Positions 21,937-29,656 of a DNA stretch of 33,619 bases are shown in pieces (within the stretch, counting starts at the first letter, position 1; each line of letters opens with the position of its first letter). Below the pieces are notes generated by a model, which did not search any database, was not told the origin of the DNA, and was given only the letters and a program-made list of their open reading frames with translations. Source of the stretch: a virus. The position numbers and the translations under genes were made by a program. The stretch lies in IMG/VR virus record IMGVR_UViG_3300028706_000024, positions 1 through 33,619 of that record; one strand, 5' to 3'.

Positions 21937-22221
21937 ATGGTCAGAAAAAAGTCAAAATTTAGACACATTTCAATTTCTAACAAGAAGTACTACTTTTATG
22001 AGATTAAATGGTATGACATTCTAGGAGATTCAGGCCATGCTGGAATTAAAGAATTTGATTTAATGAAACCAGCTTTAATGACAACTACAGGATATGTCTA
22101 TTCTAAAGATAATAAACATTTAAAAACATTTGCTAGTTATGATGAGAATGAAGAATCTTTTAGTGATAGAAATGTCTTTCCTATTGGTTGCATAAAAGAG
22201 ATGAAAAAATTGGAGATATAA
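21937..22221 (+). CDS. Conserved-looking small phage protein, unknown
   Basis: This is a 94-residue protein with a distinctive sequence: YYFYEIKWYDILGDSGHAG, EFDLMKPALMTTTGYVY, LKTFASYDENEESFSDRNV and FPIGCI. I recall very similar proteins from other marine phages with D-x-x-GDSGHA and FSDRNVFP blocks but no assigned function. There is no membrane segment. It overlaps the ParB-methyltransferase gene by TAATG, so the pair may act together. Confidence 0.65.
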   Translation: MVRKKSKFRHISISNKKYYFYEIKWYDILGDSGHAGIKEFDLMKPALMTTTGYVYSKDNKHLKTFASYDENEESFSDRNVFPIGCIKEMKKLEI

Positions 22222-23405
22222 TGAAAATAGAAACAGCCGATATAAATACTATAAAACCTTATGAGAACAATCCGAGAAAATTAAAAGATTCAGCTATTGA
22301 TAAAGTTGCCATGTCTTTAAAAGAATATGGCTTTAGACAGCCTATTGTAGTTGATAAAGATAGAATTATTGTTGTAGGCCACACTAGGTATAGAGCCTCT
22401 AAAAAATTAGGCTATAAAGAAGTACCAATAACTATTGCTGATAATCTCACACCTGAACAGATAAACGCATATAGAATAGCTGATAATAGAACTGCTGAAG
22501 AATCTGAGTGGGATAGTGAATTACTTAAAATGGAAATAAAAGATTTAGAGGATAAAGACTTTAAATTAGATTTATTAGGTTTTAACGAAGATCAATTAAA
22601 CGATATATTATTCGAGGAAAAACAAGGTTTAACTGATGAAGATGCAGTTCCTGAAGCACCTGAAGAACCTATAACTAAACTAGGAGATATTTGGAAACTT
22701 GGTAATCATAGAGTTATGTGTGGGGATAGCACTAAAGAAGATGATGTTAAAAAACTTATAAATAATAACAAGATAGATTTAATCTATACCGACCCACCTT
22801 ATGGAATTAATGAATCAGGCAATAGAGTAGGAAGAGGAAATTTAGGAAATTCTAATAGTAAAATTATAGCTAAAGGTGTTGTTTATAAAGATTTTAAAGA
22901 TGACACAATAGATTATGCAATAGAAGCATATAATATTGTAGAGGGAGTTTTAAATATACCAAGACAAGTATGGTGGGGTGCTAATTATTATTGTCATTCT
23001 TTACCACAATCAAATAATTGGTTTGTATGGGATAAACGAACAGAAGATAAATATAAAAATACTAATTCTGATGCAGAAATGGCATGGGTTAAATCAAAAT
23101 GGTCATCAATTAGAGTATTTAGACATTTATGGATGGGACTAGTAAAAGGGTCAGAGCATGGTCAAAAAAGAGTTCATCCTACTCAAAAACCAGTTGCATT
23201 AGCAGAATGGAGTTTTGATTATTTTAGAGAATTTGATAGTGTGTTAGACTTATTTGGTGGTAGTGGTTCAACATTAATTGCTTCTGAAAAAAAAAATAAA
23301 AAATGTTATATGATGGAGTTTGAACCTCATTATGTAGATGTTATTATTAAAAGATGGGAAGATTTTACAGGCTTAAAAGCAGAATTGGAAAATGGACAAA
23401 ATTAA
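22221..23405 (+). CDS. ParB-like domain fused to DNA adenine methyltransferase
   Basis: The ATG at 22221 with GGAG upstream gives 394 residues; a TTG at 22188 is less likely. Residues 1-130 are a ParB/Srx-type domain (NNPRKL, IVVGHTRYRAS at 50-60). Residues 150-390 are a methyltransferase with TDPPYG (DPPY at 191-194), HPTQKP (319-324) and the S-adenosylmethionine loop LDLFGGSGST (342-351), i.e. motif IV before motif I (beta class). It probably methylates adenine, or cytosine-N4, protecting phage DNA or marking it before packaging. The TerS-like gene follows. Confidence 0.85.
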   Translation: MKIETADINTIKPYENNPRKLKDSAIDKVAMSLKEYGFRQPIVVDKDRIIVVGHTRYRASKKLGYKEVPITIADNLTPEQINAYRIADNRTAEESEWDSELLKMEIKDLEDKDFKLDLLGFNEDQLNDILFEEKQGLTDEDAVPEAPEEPITKLGDIWKLGNHRVMCGDSTKEDDVKKLINNNKIDLIYTDPPYGINESGNRVGRGNLGNSNSKIIAKGVVYKDFKDDTIDYAIEAYNIVEGVLNIPRQVWWGANYYCHSLPQSNNWFVWDKRTEDKYKNTNSDAEMAWVKSKWSSIRVFRHLWMGLVKGSEHGQKRVHPTQKPVALAEWSFDYFREFDSVLDLFGGSGSTLIASEKKNKKCYMMEFEPHYVDVIIKRWEDFTGLKAELENGQN

Positions 23406-23784
23406 GGCAAATACAACAGAAAAAAGGCAAGGTGCTGGAAGACCTAAAATAGTGGTTGATATAGAAATCTTAAAGAATCTAGCATCTATTGGCTGTCCAG
23501 ACTATGAAATTGCTAGTGTTTTAAATATATCAGCTAAAACACTTAAACGAAATTATGCAGATATTGTAGAGCAGTTTAAAGAAAAGGGAAAAGCTAGTTT
23601 AAGAAAGAAGATGTGGGATAAAGCTGTTAAGAAAGATAATACTCATATGCAGATATGGTTAAGTAAAAACTATCTAGGTATGAAAGATAGAACACAAACC
23701 GAGTCTATTGTTGAGCCTTTACCATTAATTATAGAAGCTAAAGCAGAAGAAGTAAAAGACTTGAATGGCAAAGAAAAAGGGTAA
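23392..23784 (+). CDS. Small terminase subunit-like DNA-binding protein
   Basis: This is a 130-residue protein. GAGRPKIVVDIEIL leads to a helix-turn-helix (ASIGCPDYEIASVLNISAKTL, in parts residues 30-52), then EKGKASLRKKMWDKAVKKDN and MQIWLSKNYLGMKDR. The last segment is typical of TerS-like proteins that select DNA for packaging. It overlaps the methyltransferase gene by 14 bases. Unusually it lies about 3.2 kb before TerL, with the exported-protein cassette between them. Confidence 0.76.
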   Translation: MDKIKANTTEKRQGAGRPKIVVDIEILKNLASIGCPDYEIASVLNISAKTLKRNYADIVEQFKEKGKASLRKKMWDKAVKKDNTHMQIWLSKNYLGMKDRTQTESIVEPLPLIIEAKAEEVKDLNGKEKG

Positions 23785-23917
23785 TGTATATGGCACGATT
23801 GTTGTCTATGAAAAGAAACATAAAAGAACTTCAATAGGTGGTGGGAGAGTTAAGACTTCATCTATGAATAAAAATAAACGAAGATCATATAAAAAATATA
23901 ATCAACAAGGAATATGA
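23765..23917 (+). CDS. 50-residue very basic protein
   Basis: The ATG at 23765 overlaps the TerS-like gene by 20 bases. The protein begins MAKKKGNVYGTIVVYEKKHK and is Lys/Arg-rich to the end (NKNKRRSYKKYNQQG). Small basic proteins with a VYGxIxVYxK start are recurrent next to packaging genes of related phages, as I recall. It is likely to bind nucleic acid. Function unknown. Confidence 0.58.
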   Translation: MAKKKGNVYGTIVVYEKKHKRTSIGGGRVKTSSMNKNKRRSYKKYNQQGI

Positions 23918-23918
23918 T

Positions 23919-24080
23919 ATGCAAATAGATCAAAGAATAGGTAATAATATTAATTTAAAATTAAGATTAGAAAAAGAAAAAATGAAAGAAGAATTAGAAC
24001 AAGTTAAGATACAAAGAGATATTGCTTTAAGAAAATTAAATAAAATAGTAGAGATGATTAATGGACAAAAAAAGAAGTAA
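23919..24080 (+). CDS. 53-residue coiled-coil protein
   Basis: The frame starts one base after the previous stop and overlaps the next gene by 20 bases. The sequence is one long charged helix (NLKLRLEKEKMKEELEQVK, then RDIALRKLNKIVEMI). No motif is seen. A GGA lies 10 bases before the start. A small oligomerising accessory protein is likely; its partner is unknown. Confidence 0.5.
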   Translation: MQIDQRIGNNINLKLRLEKEKMKEELEQVKIQRDIALRKLNKIVEMINGQKKK

Positions 24081-24270
24081 TTTTTATCCTAATGGAGAGA
24101 TCATAGATTATTCTTTACCACAATCATTTCATAAAAGTTTAAAATCAGAGGCCTGTGGTAACTGTGGACTTTACAGTAATCGTAGATCATTCTGTGGTAG
24201 GTGGGGAAGCAAAGGTGTTAAAGATACCTATGTTTGCCACGAATGGAGAAAAAGGTTTTTTAAAAGATAG
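24061..24270 (+). CDS. Small four-cysteine (zinc-binding) protein
   Basis: This is a 69-residue protein with C32-x2-C35-x9-C45-x13-C59 (ACGNCGLYSN, SFCGRWGS, YVCHEW). Four spaced cysteines in a short basic protein suggest a zinc ribbon, or less likely an iron-sulfur site. The ATG lies in the end of the previous gene. Candidate roles are nucleic-acid binding or protein contact in packaging or transcription. A hydrophobic ORF in another frame (24155-24361) is a shadow. Confidence 0.6.
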   Translation: MDKKRSNFYPNGEIIDYSLPQSFHKSLKSEACGNCGLYSNRRSFCGRWGSKGVKDTYVCHEWRKRFFKR

Positions 24271-24302
24271 TTTTATGATATTTATGCCACATGAGGTTAG
24301 GC

Positions 24303-24926
24303 ATGAATTATTATTTTACAGGGATATTAGTAGTTTTATTTTGTTTGTTAGCATTTATTAAACCAGCATATCCTGATAGTACACAAACAAATACATCAGG
24401 CTCAAATACATCTATTGAGGGTGGATATACCTCAGAATCTAGTACAACCTATCAATCAGGTTCATCATCAAGCACTACATCAAACTCTACTAATCATTCT
24501 AATGTTAAGTCTGCACCACCAACTGCGTCAGCACCATCTTTTTCTGCTCAATCACAAGATGTTTGTGCAACAGGAGTATCAGTAGGTATTCAAACATTTG
24601 GTACAGGCTTTTCAGGTGGTAAAACAAACAGAGATATGAACTGTGAAAGAATTAAATTAGCAAAAGTATTATATGACTTTGGAATGAAAGTAGGAAGTGT
24701 GGCTTTATTGTGTCAAGATGAACGAGTCTTTGAGGCTATGATTAATGCTGGAACTCCATGCCCTGTAGATGGAAAGATTGGTAAAGAAGCACTAGCAATA
24801 TGGAATAAATATGAATTTGAAAGACCAGATTATGAAACTTATGTAAAACGAATTAAAAAAAGAGAAAAGATTGATAAGAGGATTAATAAAGCAGAAGCTA
24901 AAAAATTAGAACTACACACTAAATGA
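24303..24926 (+). CDS. Secreted protein with Ser/Thr linker and Cys domain
   Basis: The ATG at 24303 has GAGG at 24293-24296, better placed than for an ATG at 24291; it gives 207 residues. MNYYFTGILVVLFCLLAFIK is a signal peptide, followed by a Ser/Thr/Gly-rich linker (about 26-85), then a domain with four Cys (88, 114, 137, 153) including GFSGGKTNRDMNCERIKLA and LLCQDERVFEAMINAGTPC. The end is a charged helix. I recall this Cys domain from other marine phages without a known role. It opens the exported cassette. Confidence 0.68.
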   Translation: MNYYFTGILVVLFCLLAFIKPAYPDSTQTNTSGSNTSIEGGYTSESSTTYQSGSSSSTTSNSTNHSNVKSAPPTASAPSFSAQSQDVCATGVSVGIQTFGTGFSGGKTNRDMNCERIKLAKVLYDFGMKVGSVALLCQDERVFEAMINAGTPCPVDGKIGKEALAIWNKYEFERPDYETYVKRIKKREKIDKRINKAEAKKLELHTK

Positions 24927-25108
24927 CAAGAAAAACTAATACAATGTTAATAGGTTTACTAGGTACAATTCTATTAGGTTTAGCAACATGGACATTAGTT
25001 ACATTAATGGAATTACAAATTTTAGTTAATATGATACAACAAGATTTAATAAGTATTGATAAACAATTTGGTAGAGTTTATAATTTTATAGATTCAGTAA
25101 GGCAATAA
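24923..25108 (+). CDS. Small membrane protein of exported cassette
   Basis: This is a 61-residue protein. A short basic N-terminus is followed by one membrane segment (MLIGLLGTILLGLATWTLVT) and a helical tail (LQILVNMIQQDLISIDKQF) that should lie in the periplasm by the positive-inside rule. It overlaps the genes on both sides (ATGA at 24923, TAATG at 25106). It resembles a spanin- or holin-accessory layout but shows no diagnostic motif. Confidence 0.6.
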   Translation: MTRKTNTMLIGLLGTILLGLATWTLVTLMELQILVNMIQQDLISIDKQFGRVYNFIDSVRQ

Positions 25109-25218
25109 TGATTTGGATAATAACAATAATAATAGGATTTGCATATGCGAATTATCTTTCTAATAAGTGGGCTGATGCTCTTAACCCTTACAACTTCTTT
25201 AGCAGAAACAACAAATAA
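25108..25218 (+). CDS. 36-residue membrane peptide
   Basis: The start overlaps the previous stop (TAATG). It starts MIWIITIIIGFAYANYLSNK, a short hydrophobic segment, and has a polar end. It overlaps the signal-peptide region of the next gene by 74 bases in another frame, which makes one of the two frames constrained by the other. It may only serve to bring ribosomes to the gene at 25145, or be a real membrane peptide. Confidence 0.42.
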   Translation: MIWIITIIIGFAYANYLSNKWADALNPYNFFSRNNK

Positions 25219-26452
25219 TTTAGTTTCACAAGATTTTACTTCTGGTTGGTCAGGCACAAACATAAATACTAAACATGGTAATAGTACAATAGCTGGAGTA
25301 AATGGTAAGTATGTAGAATCTGATAGTATTTCTTTAAATGATTCTAATGTAAATAAAGGTTCACTAAACAACGGATTTGAAATAATAGGTTCATCAGAAG
25401 TTTGGTTTTGGAATAATAATTCACAATCAGTTACACAAACTATTAAAACAACAGACGATAGTGGAAATATATTAACACAGAATAGAATATTATCAGGGAA
25501 TTGTGCTACCTTTAATGGTTGTGGTTATGGCACTATGACAGATACTATGATATTTAATTCTAATACTGCTCAAGATTATGATGTTAGTTTAAAATATGAA
25601 TTTTCTGTTCCTAATACTACAGGACACTATGGTGCTGATTTAAAAAACCCATCACTTATTATTGATTATACCTATTCTCCAGATATAGAAGAATTAGTAG
25701 AGCAAGAATTAATTGATTTATTTACTGAGTTTAAACCAGAAGAAGATTTACAATTTGAAGAAAAGTTTGAAGTTATAGAATTTTTTAATGAGCCTATGAC
25801 TATGGAATTAGTGGAAGAAGAAATAGAGATCAAAGAATTTATTGAGATAATAACTATGCCTGAAAAAGAGCCTGAGATTATAGAAGAAATGCCTGAAGCT
25901 GTAAAAGAAATTATTGAAGAAAAGCCAGAAGAAGAAGTTATCACAGAAGAAATAATTAAAGAGGCTAAAGAGGAAATGCCAGAAGAAATAATTGAGGAAG
26001 AACCAGAGCAGATTGCAGAAGAAACTAAAGAGGAAGAAGTTATTGAGGAAGCACCACAAGAAGCTAAAGAAGAAGCACCTAAAGAAGAAGTTAAAACAAA
26101 AGTAGTAAGTAAGAAAACTAAAAAGCCAAAGATAGATAAGATTATGGCCAAAGTAGATGCCCAGATAAAAGATAGTGCTAAGAACTTGACTATTAAAAAC
26201 ATAATAAAACTAGATGCTATGCAAAGCGATCAGGCTTCATTAGTAGCTTATAATAATGTGGAGTTTTACAAGCCTAAAGATATTTATTTGAAACAGATCG
26301 AGATATTTGATAATAGGTCTATATATGCAAATGTTGATTTAGTTAAATATACTGCTAATGATATAATGGAAGTTAAGATTAAAAAACTAAATGAAATTAA
26401 GTCAAAGAAAAGACTATTACTTTTAGAATTACAGGAGTTGAAGAATGGTTAA
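25145..26452 (+). CDS. Large secreted protein with Glu-rich spacer
   Basis: The ATG at 25145, with AGGA at 25134-25137, gives 435 residues; a TTG at 25139 is less likely. Residues 1-20 are a signal peptide (cleavage after TTSLA). Residues 21-177 form a beta-rich domain with C120 and C126 (QDFTSGWSG, YEFSVPNTTGHYG), lectin-like in style. Residues 181-316 are extremely Glu-rich with spaced Pro (EEKPEEEVITEE). Residues 317-435 are basic and helical. A Glu/Pro spacer like this could cross the periplasm. Function unknown. Long Ser-rich antisense frames are shadows. Confidence 0.65.
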   Translation: MRIIFLISGLMLLTLTTSLAETTNNLVSQDFTSGWSGTNINTKHGNSTIAGVNGKYVESDSISLNDSNVNKGSLNNGFEIIGSSEVWFWNNNSQSVTQTIKTTDDSGNILTQNRILSGNCATFNGCGYGTMTDTMIFNSNTAQDYDVSLKYEFSVPNTTGHYGADLKNPSLIIDYTYSPDIEELVEQELIDLFTEFKPEEDLQFEEKFEVIEFFNEPMTMELVEEEIEIKEFIEIITMPEKEPEIIEEMPEAVKEIIEEKPEEEVITEEIIKEAKEEMPEEIIEEEPEQIAEETKEEEVIEEAPQEAKEEAPKEEVKTKVVSKKTKKPKIDKIMAKVDAQIKDSAKNLTIKNIIKLDAMQSDQASLVAYNNVEFYKPKDIYLKQIEIFDNRSIYANVDLVKYTANDIMEVKIKKLNEIKSKKRLLLLELQELKNG

Positions 26453-26819
26453 TGAAATAAAGAAAAATCTTACAAATATTGTTGTAGTTATTGGGCTTAT
26501 ATCTTCAATAGGTGTAGGATTTAGTAAGTTTGCAAAAATGGAATTAAGAGTTAATCAATTAACGGAAGCCTCAAAGTCAATAGATATTGCGTCAGTTGAA
26601 TTAGTAGAATCTAATAGACTAGCAATAGAAACTAATGGATTTACAATAACAGATAACAACACAGATATTGCTGTGATTAAAGAGAAACTTAAAACACATG
26701 GTCATAATAACGATCATGTTCATGATAATTCTGCTATTAAAATATTACAAAAAGAAATAGAAGTTTTAAAGTTAGAGATACAAGAGTTAAAAGAATCATC
26801 TAAAAACCCATTAAGCTAA
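26445..26819 (+). CDS. Membrane-anchored coiled-coil protein
   Basis: This is a 124-residue protein. An N-terminal membrane segment (IVVVIGLISSIGVGF, about 12-26) is followed by helical stretches, a His-rich bit HGHNNDHVHD at about 85-94 that might bind metal, and a coiled-coil end (ILQKEIEVLKLEIQELKES). It overlaps the previous gene by eight bases and the next by one. The layout (short inside end, long outside coil) is like an inner-membrane spanin, but the lysis genes are elsewhere. Confidence 0.6.
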   Translation: MVNEIKKNLTNIVVVIGLISSIGVGFSKFAKMELRVNQLTEASKSIDIASVELVESNRLAIETNGFTITDNNTDIAVIKEKLKTHGHNNDHVHDNSAIKILQKEIEVLKLEIQELKESSKNPLS

Positions 26820-27040
26820 TGAAATTTATATTAGCTTATGCAATATGTTCTGCAATTACAGGAATGTGTAATACTCCTGTAGTACATGATAAAGTTTATA
26901 ATTCATGGACAGAATGTACCAAAGCTGGTGCAGTTGCAACAATTCAAGTAACTAATAAACTTGAAGAAAAATTTAACAAGGAAAAATTATATATTACTTA
27001 TTTCTGTAATGAAAATAACCCTGACAAAACCCCAACTTAA
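26819..27040 (+). CDS. Small exported Cys protein
   Basis: This is a 73-residue protein with a short hydrophobic start (MKFILAYAICSAITGMC) and Cys at 10, 17, 33 and 63. VHDKVYNSWTECTKAGAVA and LYITYFCNEN resemble small proteins I recall from other marine phages. The hydrophobic part is short for a signal peptide, so export is probable but not certain. It overlaps the TerL gene by 32 bases and closes the cassette. Confidence 0.58.
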   Translation: MKFILAYAICSAITGMCNTPVVHDKVYNSWTECTKAGAVATIQVTNKLEEKFNKEKLYITYFCNENNPDKTPT

Positions 27041-28244
27041 AGTATCATCTAGTCAAGCAAGATTTAGAGTTCTTATAAGTGGTCGTAGATTTGGTAAAAC
27101 ATATCTTTGTATAACAGAGATGATGAAATATGCATCACAACCAAATCAAAAAATATGGTATGTAGCACCAACATTTAAAATGGCTAAAGAGATTGCATGG
27201 GCTAGTCTTAAAGAATTATTAAATCAATTTAATTGGATAGAAGATATTAACGAAACCACTATGACTATCACAGTTAGAAAATCTAATAGTACAATCTCAT
27301 TAAAAGGTGCTGATAACTATGACTCATTAAGAGGTAGTGGATTAAACTTTTTAATATTAGATGAATTTGCAGATATAGATAAACGAGCATGGTTTGAAGT
27401 TTTACGTGCTAGTGTTAGTGATACACTTGGAAGTGTTTTAATGTGTGGAACTCCTAAAGGCTATGGAAATTGGTCTTATGAAATGTATCTTAAAGGTAAG
27501 CAAGATGATGAATGGGATAGTTACCAATTCACTACTGTTCAAGGTGGAATGGTTACAAAAGAAGAAATAGAACAAGCTAAACAAGACATAGATATAAGAA
27601 CTTTTAGACAAGAGTTTGAGGGTACATTTGAAAATTATGCTGGAAGTGTTTATTATAATTTCCACCCTGTAGATAATGTTGTTAAACGACAGATAGATTG
27701 GGAAAAGCCTTTACATATTGGCATGGACTTTAACGTTGATCCAATGAGTGCTTGTGTTGGACAGATAGAAAAAGATAAAATTTATTTTTTAGATGAAGTA
27801 GTCATTTATTCAAGTAATACTGACGAAATGTGTCAAGAATTACGAGATAGATATGGAACAAAGATTCCTATATTTATATATCCTGACCCAGCTTCAAGAC
27901 AAAGAAAAACATCTGCTGGTGGAAGAACTGATTTATCTATTTTACAAAATGCTGGATTTAAAGTTAAAGTAAAATTTAAACACCCAGCGATACGAGATAG
28001 AGTTAATGCAGTTAATTCTAAACTCAAAGATTCTAATGGGGTTAGGCATATTTTTGTTTCACATTCTTGCAAAACATTGATAAAAGGTTTACAAAGACAA
28101 ATATATAAGGAGAATACAAATATTCCTGATAAGGAAGATGGATTCGATCATATGAATGATGCTTTAGGTTACATGATTGATTATTTAAAACCATTAACTA
28201 CTCAGAGTATTTATTCTAAACCGACAAGATGGGCAATTAAATAG
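27009..28244 (+). CDS. terL: Large terminase subunit (TerL)
   Basis: The ATG at 27009 gives 411 residues; a TTG at 26961 would add 16 atypical residues. Neither has a clear ribosome site. ATPase motifs: Walker A SGRRFGKTY (24-32), Walker B LNFLILDEFAD (112-122), coupling GTP (147-149). Nuclease motifs: D240 in HIGMDFNVDP, YPDPA (291-295), and D380/D384 in DHMNDALGYMID. It packages DNA into the head and cuts it. The sequence type suits headful packaging, consistent with a circularly permuted contig, but that is not proven. Confidence 0.93.
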   Translation: MKITLTKPQLKVSSSQARFRVLISGRRFGKTYLCITEMMKYASQPNQKIWYVAPTFKMAKEIAWASLKELLNQFNWIEDINETTMTITVRKSNSTISLKGADNYDSLRGSGLNFLILDEFADIDKRAWFEVLRASVSDTLGSVLMCGTPKGYGNWSYEMYLKGKQDDEWDSYQFTTVQGGMVTKEEIEQAKQDIDIRTFRQEFEGTFENYAGSVYYNFHPVDNVVKRQIDWEKPLHIGMDFNVDPMSACVGQIEKDKIYFLDEVVIYSSNTDEMCQELRDRYGTKIPIFIYPDPASRQRKTSAGGRTDLSILQNAGFKVKVKFKHPAIRDRVNAVNSKLKDSNGVRHIFVSHSCKTLIKGLQRQIYKENTNIPDKEDGFDHMNDALGYMIDYLKPLTTQSIYSKPTRWAIK

Positions 28245-28246
28245 TT

Positions 28247-29653
28247 ATGGCATATAATAGAGATTCAGTTACAGAACTTCATAAAGATTATCAAGAAACA
28301 GTTACTAATTGGCAGTATTACATCAGATCGTATAATGGTGGCTATGATTATATGGTAGGACAATATCTTAACAGATATAATTTAGAATTAGATAACGAGT
28401 TTAATCAAAGATTAGCAAATACTCCATGTGATAATCATTGTAAAAATATTATACAAATTTATTCATCATTTTTATTTAGAGTTAGACCGAGTAGAGATTT
28501 TGCTTCTATGCAAGATGAGGCTAGTTTAGAATCATTTTTAAAAGATGCTGATTTAGAGGGTAATAATTTAAACTCTGTAATTAAACAGGCTCAAAACTAT
28601 GCGTCTATTTATGGTCATTGTTTTATGATTTTAGATAAACCTAATATCACGACTAACACACAAGCAGAAGAACTAGAACAAAATATCAGACCCTACTTAT
28701 CAATCTTAACTCCTGAAAATGTTTTTGATTGGAATTTTACAAGACTTCAAAATGGTAAGTATGAACTTGACTATCTAAAAGTAAGAGAAGAAGTAGATAG
28801 ACAAGGTGGACAGTATTTTAGACTATGGTTTCCTGATAGGATTGACACAGTATATCTTCCTAAAGATTCAGAACCTAGATTACTAGATACTGCCACAAAC
28901 CAGATTGGCAAAATACCAGCAGTTATTTTATACAATTCTAAATCTCATAAGAGAGGAATTGGTCAATCAGATTTAACAGATATAGCTGACTTACAAAAAT
29001 CTATTTATAACGAATACTCTGAAATGGAACAATTAATTAGATTAACAAACCACCCATCATTAGTTAAGACTCCAAGTGTTAATGCAAGTGCTGGTGCTGG
29101 TGCTGTTATAGAAATGCCTGATGAGATGGAACCAAATTTAAAACCATACTTACTACAACCATCTGGTCAAAACTTACAAGCTATTATGGAATCAATAAGA
29201 CACAAAGTAGATGCTATAAATAGAATTGCACATACAGGTGCTATCAGAAGTACAAAGACACAAGTATCATCTGGTGTAGCTTTACAAACAGAATTTGAAT
29301 TACTTAATGCTAGACTATCTGAAAAAGCTGATAACTTACAAATAGCAGAAGAACAATTATTTAAACTATATGCACTATTTCAAAATGTAAAATATGATGG
29401 AGAAATAAATTATCCTGATTCATTTAACATTAGAGATTATGCAAGTGATCTTATGTATTTCCAACAAGCTAAAGCATTAAACATTGGATCTCCTACTTTT
29501 AATAAAGAAGTAGATAAAGAAATTGCAAGAGCAGTAGTTGATGATGATGAAAAGCTAAATGATATATTTGATGAGATAGATGCTAAATCAGAAGTTGGAG
29601 AATTTACACAAGACGAAGTACAACAAGAAACAGTAGCTGAAGAAGAAATTTAA
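28247..29653 (+). CDS. Portal protein
   Basis: This is a 468-residue protein following TerL by two bases. It has portal-type features: an N-terminal helical part (DYQETVTNWQYYIRSYNGGYD), a wing region with GHCFMILDKP and YLSILTPENVFDW, a stem/tunnel part (SDLTDIADLQKSIYNEYSEM, MESIRHKVDAINRIAHTG) and an acidic end. It matches the SPP1 gp6 / DUF4055 type in order and style. The portal forms the dodecameric vertex for DNA entry and tail joining. Confidence 0.86.
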   Translation: MAYNRDSVTELHKDYQETVTNWQYYIRSYNGGYDYMVGQYLNRYNLELDNEFNQRLANTPCDNHCKNIIQIYSSFLFRVRPSRDFASMQDEASLESFLKDADLEGNNLNSVIKQAQNYASIYGHCFMILDKPNITTNTQAEELEQNIRPYLSILTPENVFDWNFTRLQNGKYELDYLKVREEVDRQGGQYFRLWFPDRIDTVYLPKDSEPRLLDTATNQIGKIPAVILYNSKSHKRGIGQSDLTDIADLQKSIYNEYSEMEQLIRLTNHPSLVKTPSVNASAGAGAVIEMPDEMEPNLKPYLLQPSGQNLQAIMESIRHKVDAINRIAHTGAIRSTKTQVSSGVALQTEFELLNARLSEKADNLQIAEEQLFKLYALFQNVKYDGEINYPDSFNIRDYASDLMYFQQAKALNIGSPTFNKEVDKEIARAVVDDDEKLNDIFDEIDAKSEVGEFTQDEVQQETVAEEEI

Positions 29654-29656
29654 TGA

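Noticed and set aside
25808-26059. Phe-rich antisense frame
   Set aside because: Also a by-product of the repetitive Glu codons read in reverse.
25672-26202. 176-codon Ser-rich antisense frame
   Set aside because: It is the mirror of the Glu-rich codons of the secreted protein (GAA/TTC, GAA/TCT readings); no ribosome site and no plausible fold.
26445-26819. Inner-membrane spanin
   Set aside because: The layout is similar, but there is no overlapping outer-membrane lipoprotein frame that I could find and the endolysin is far away.
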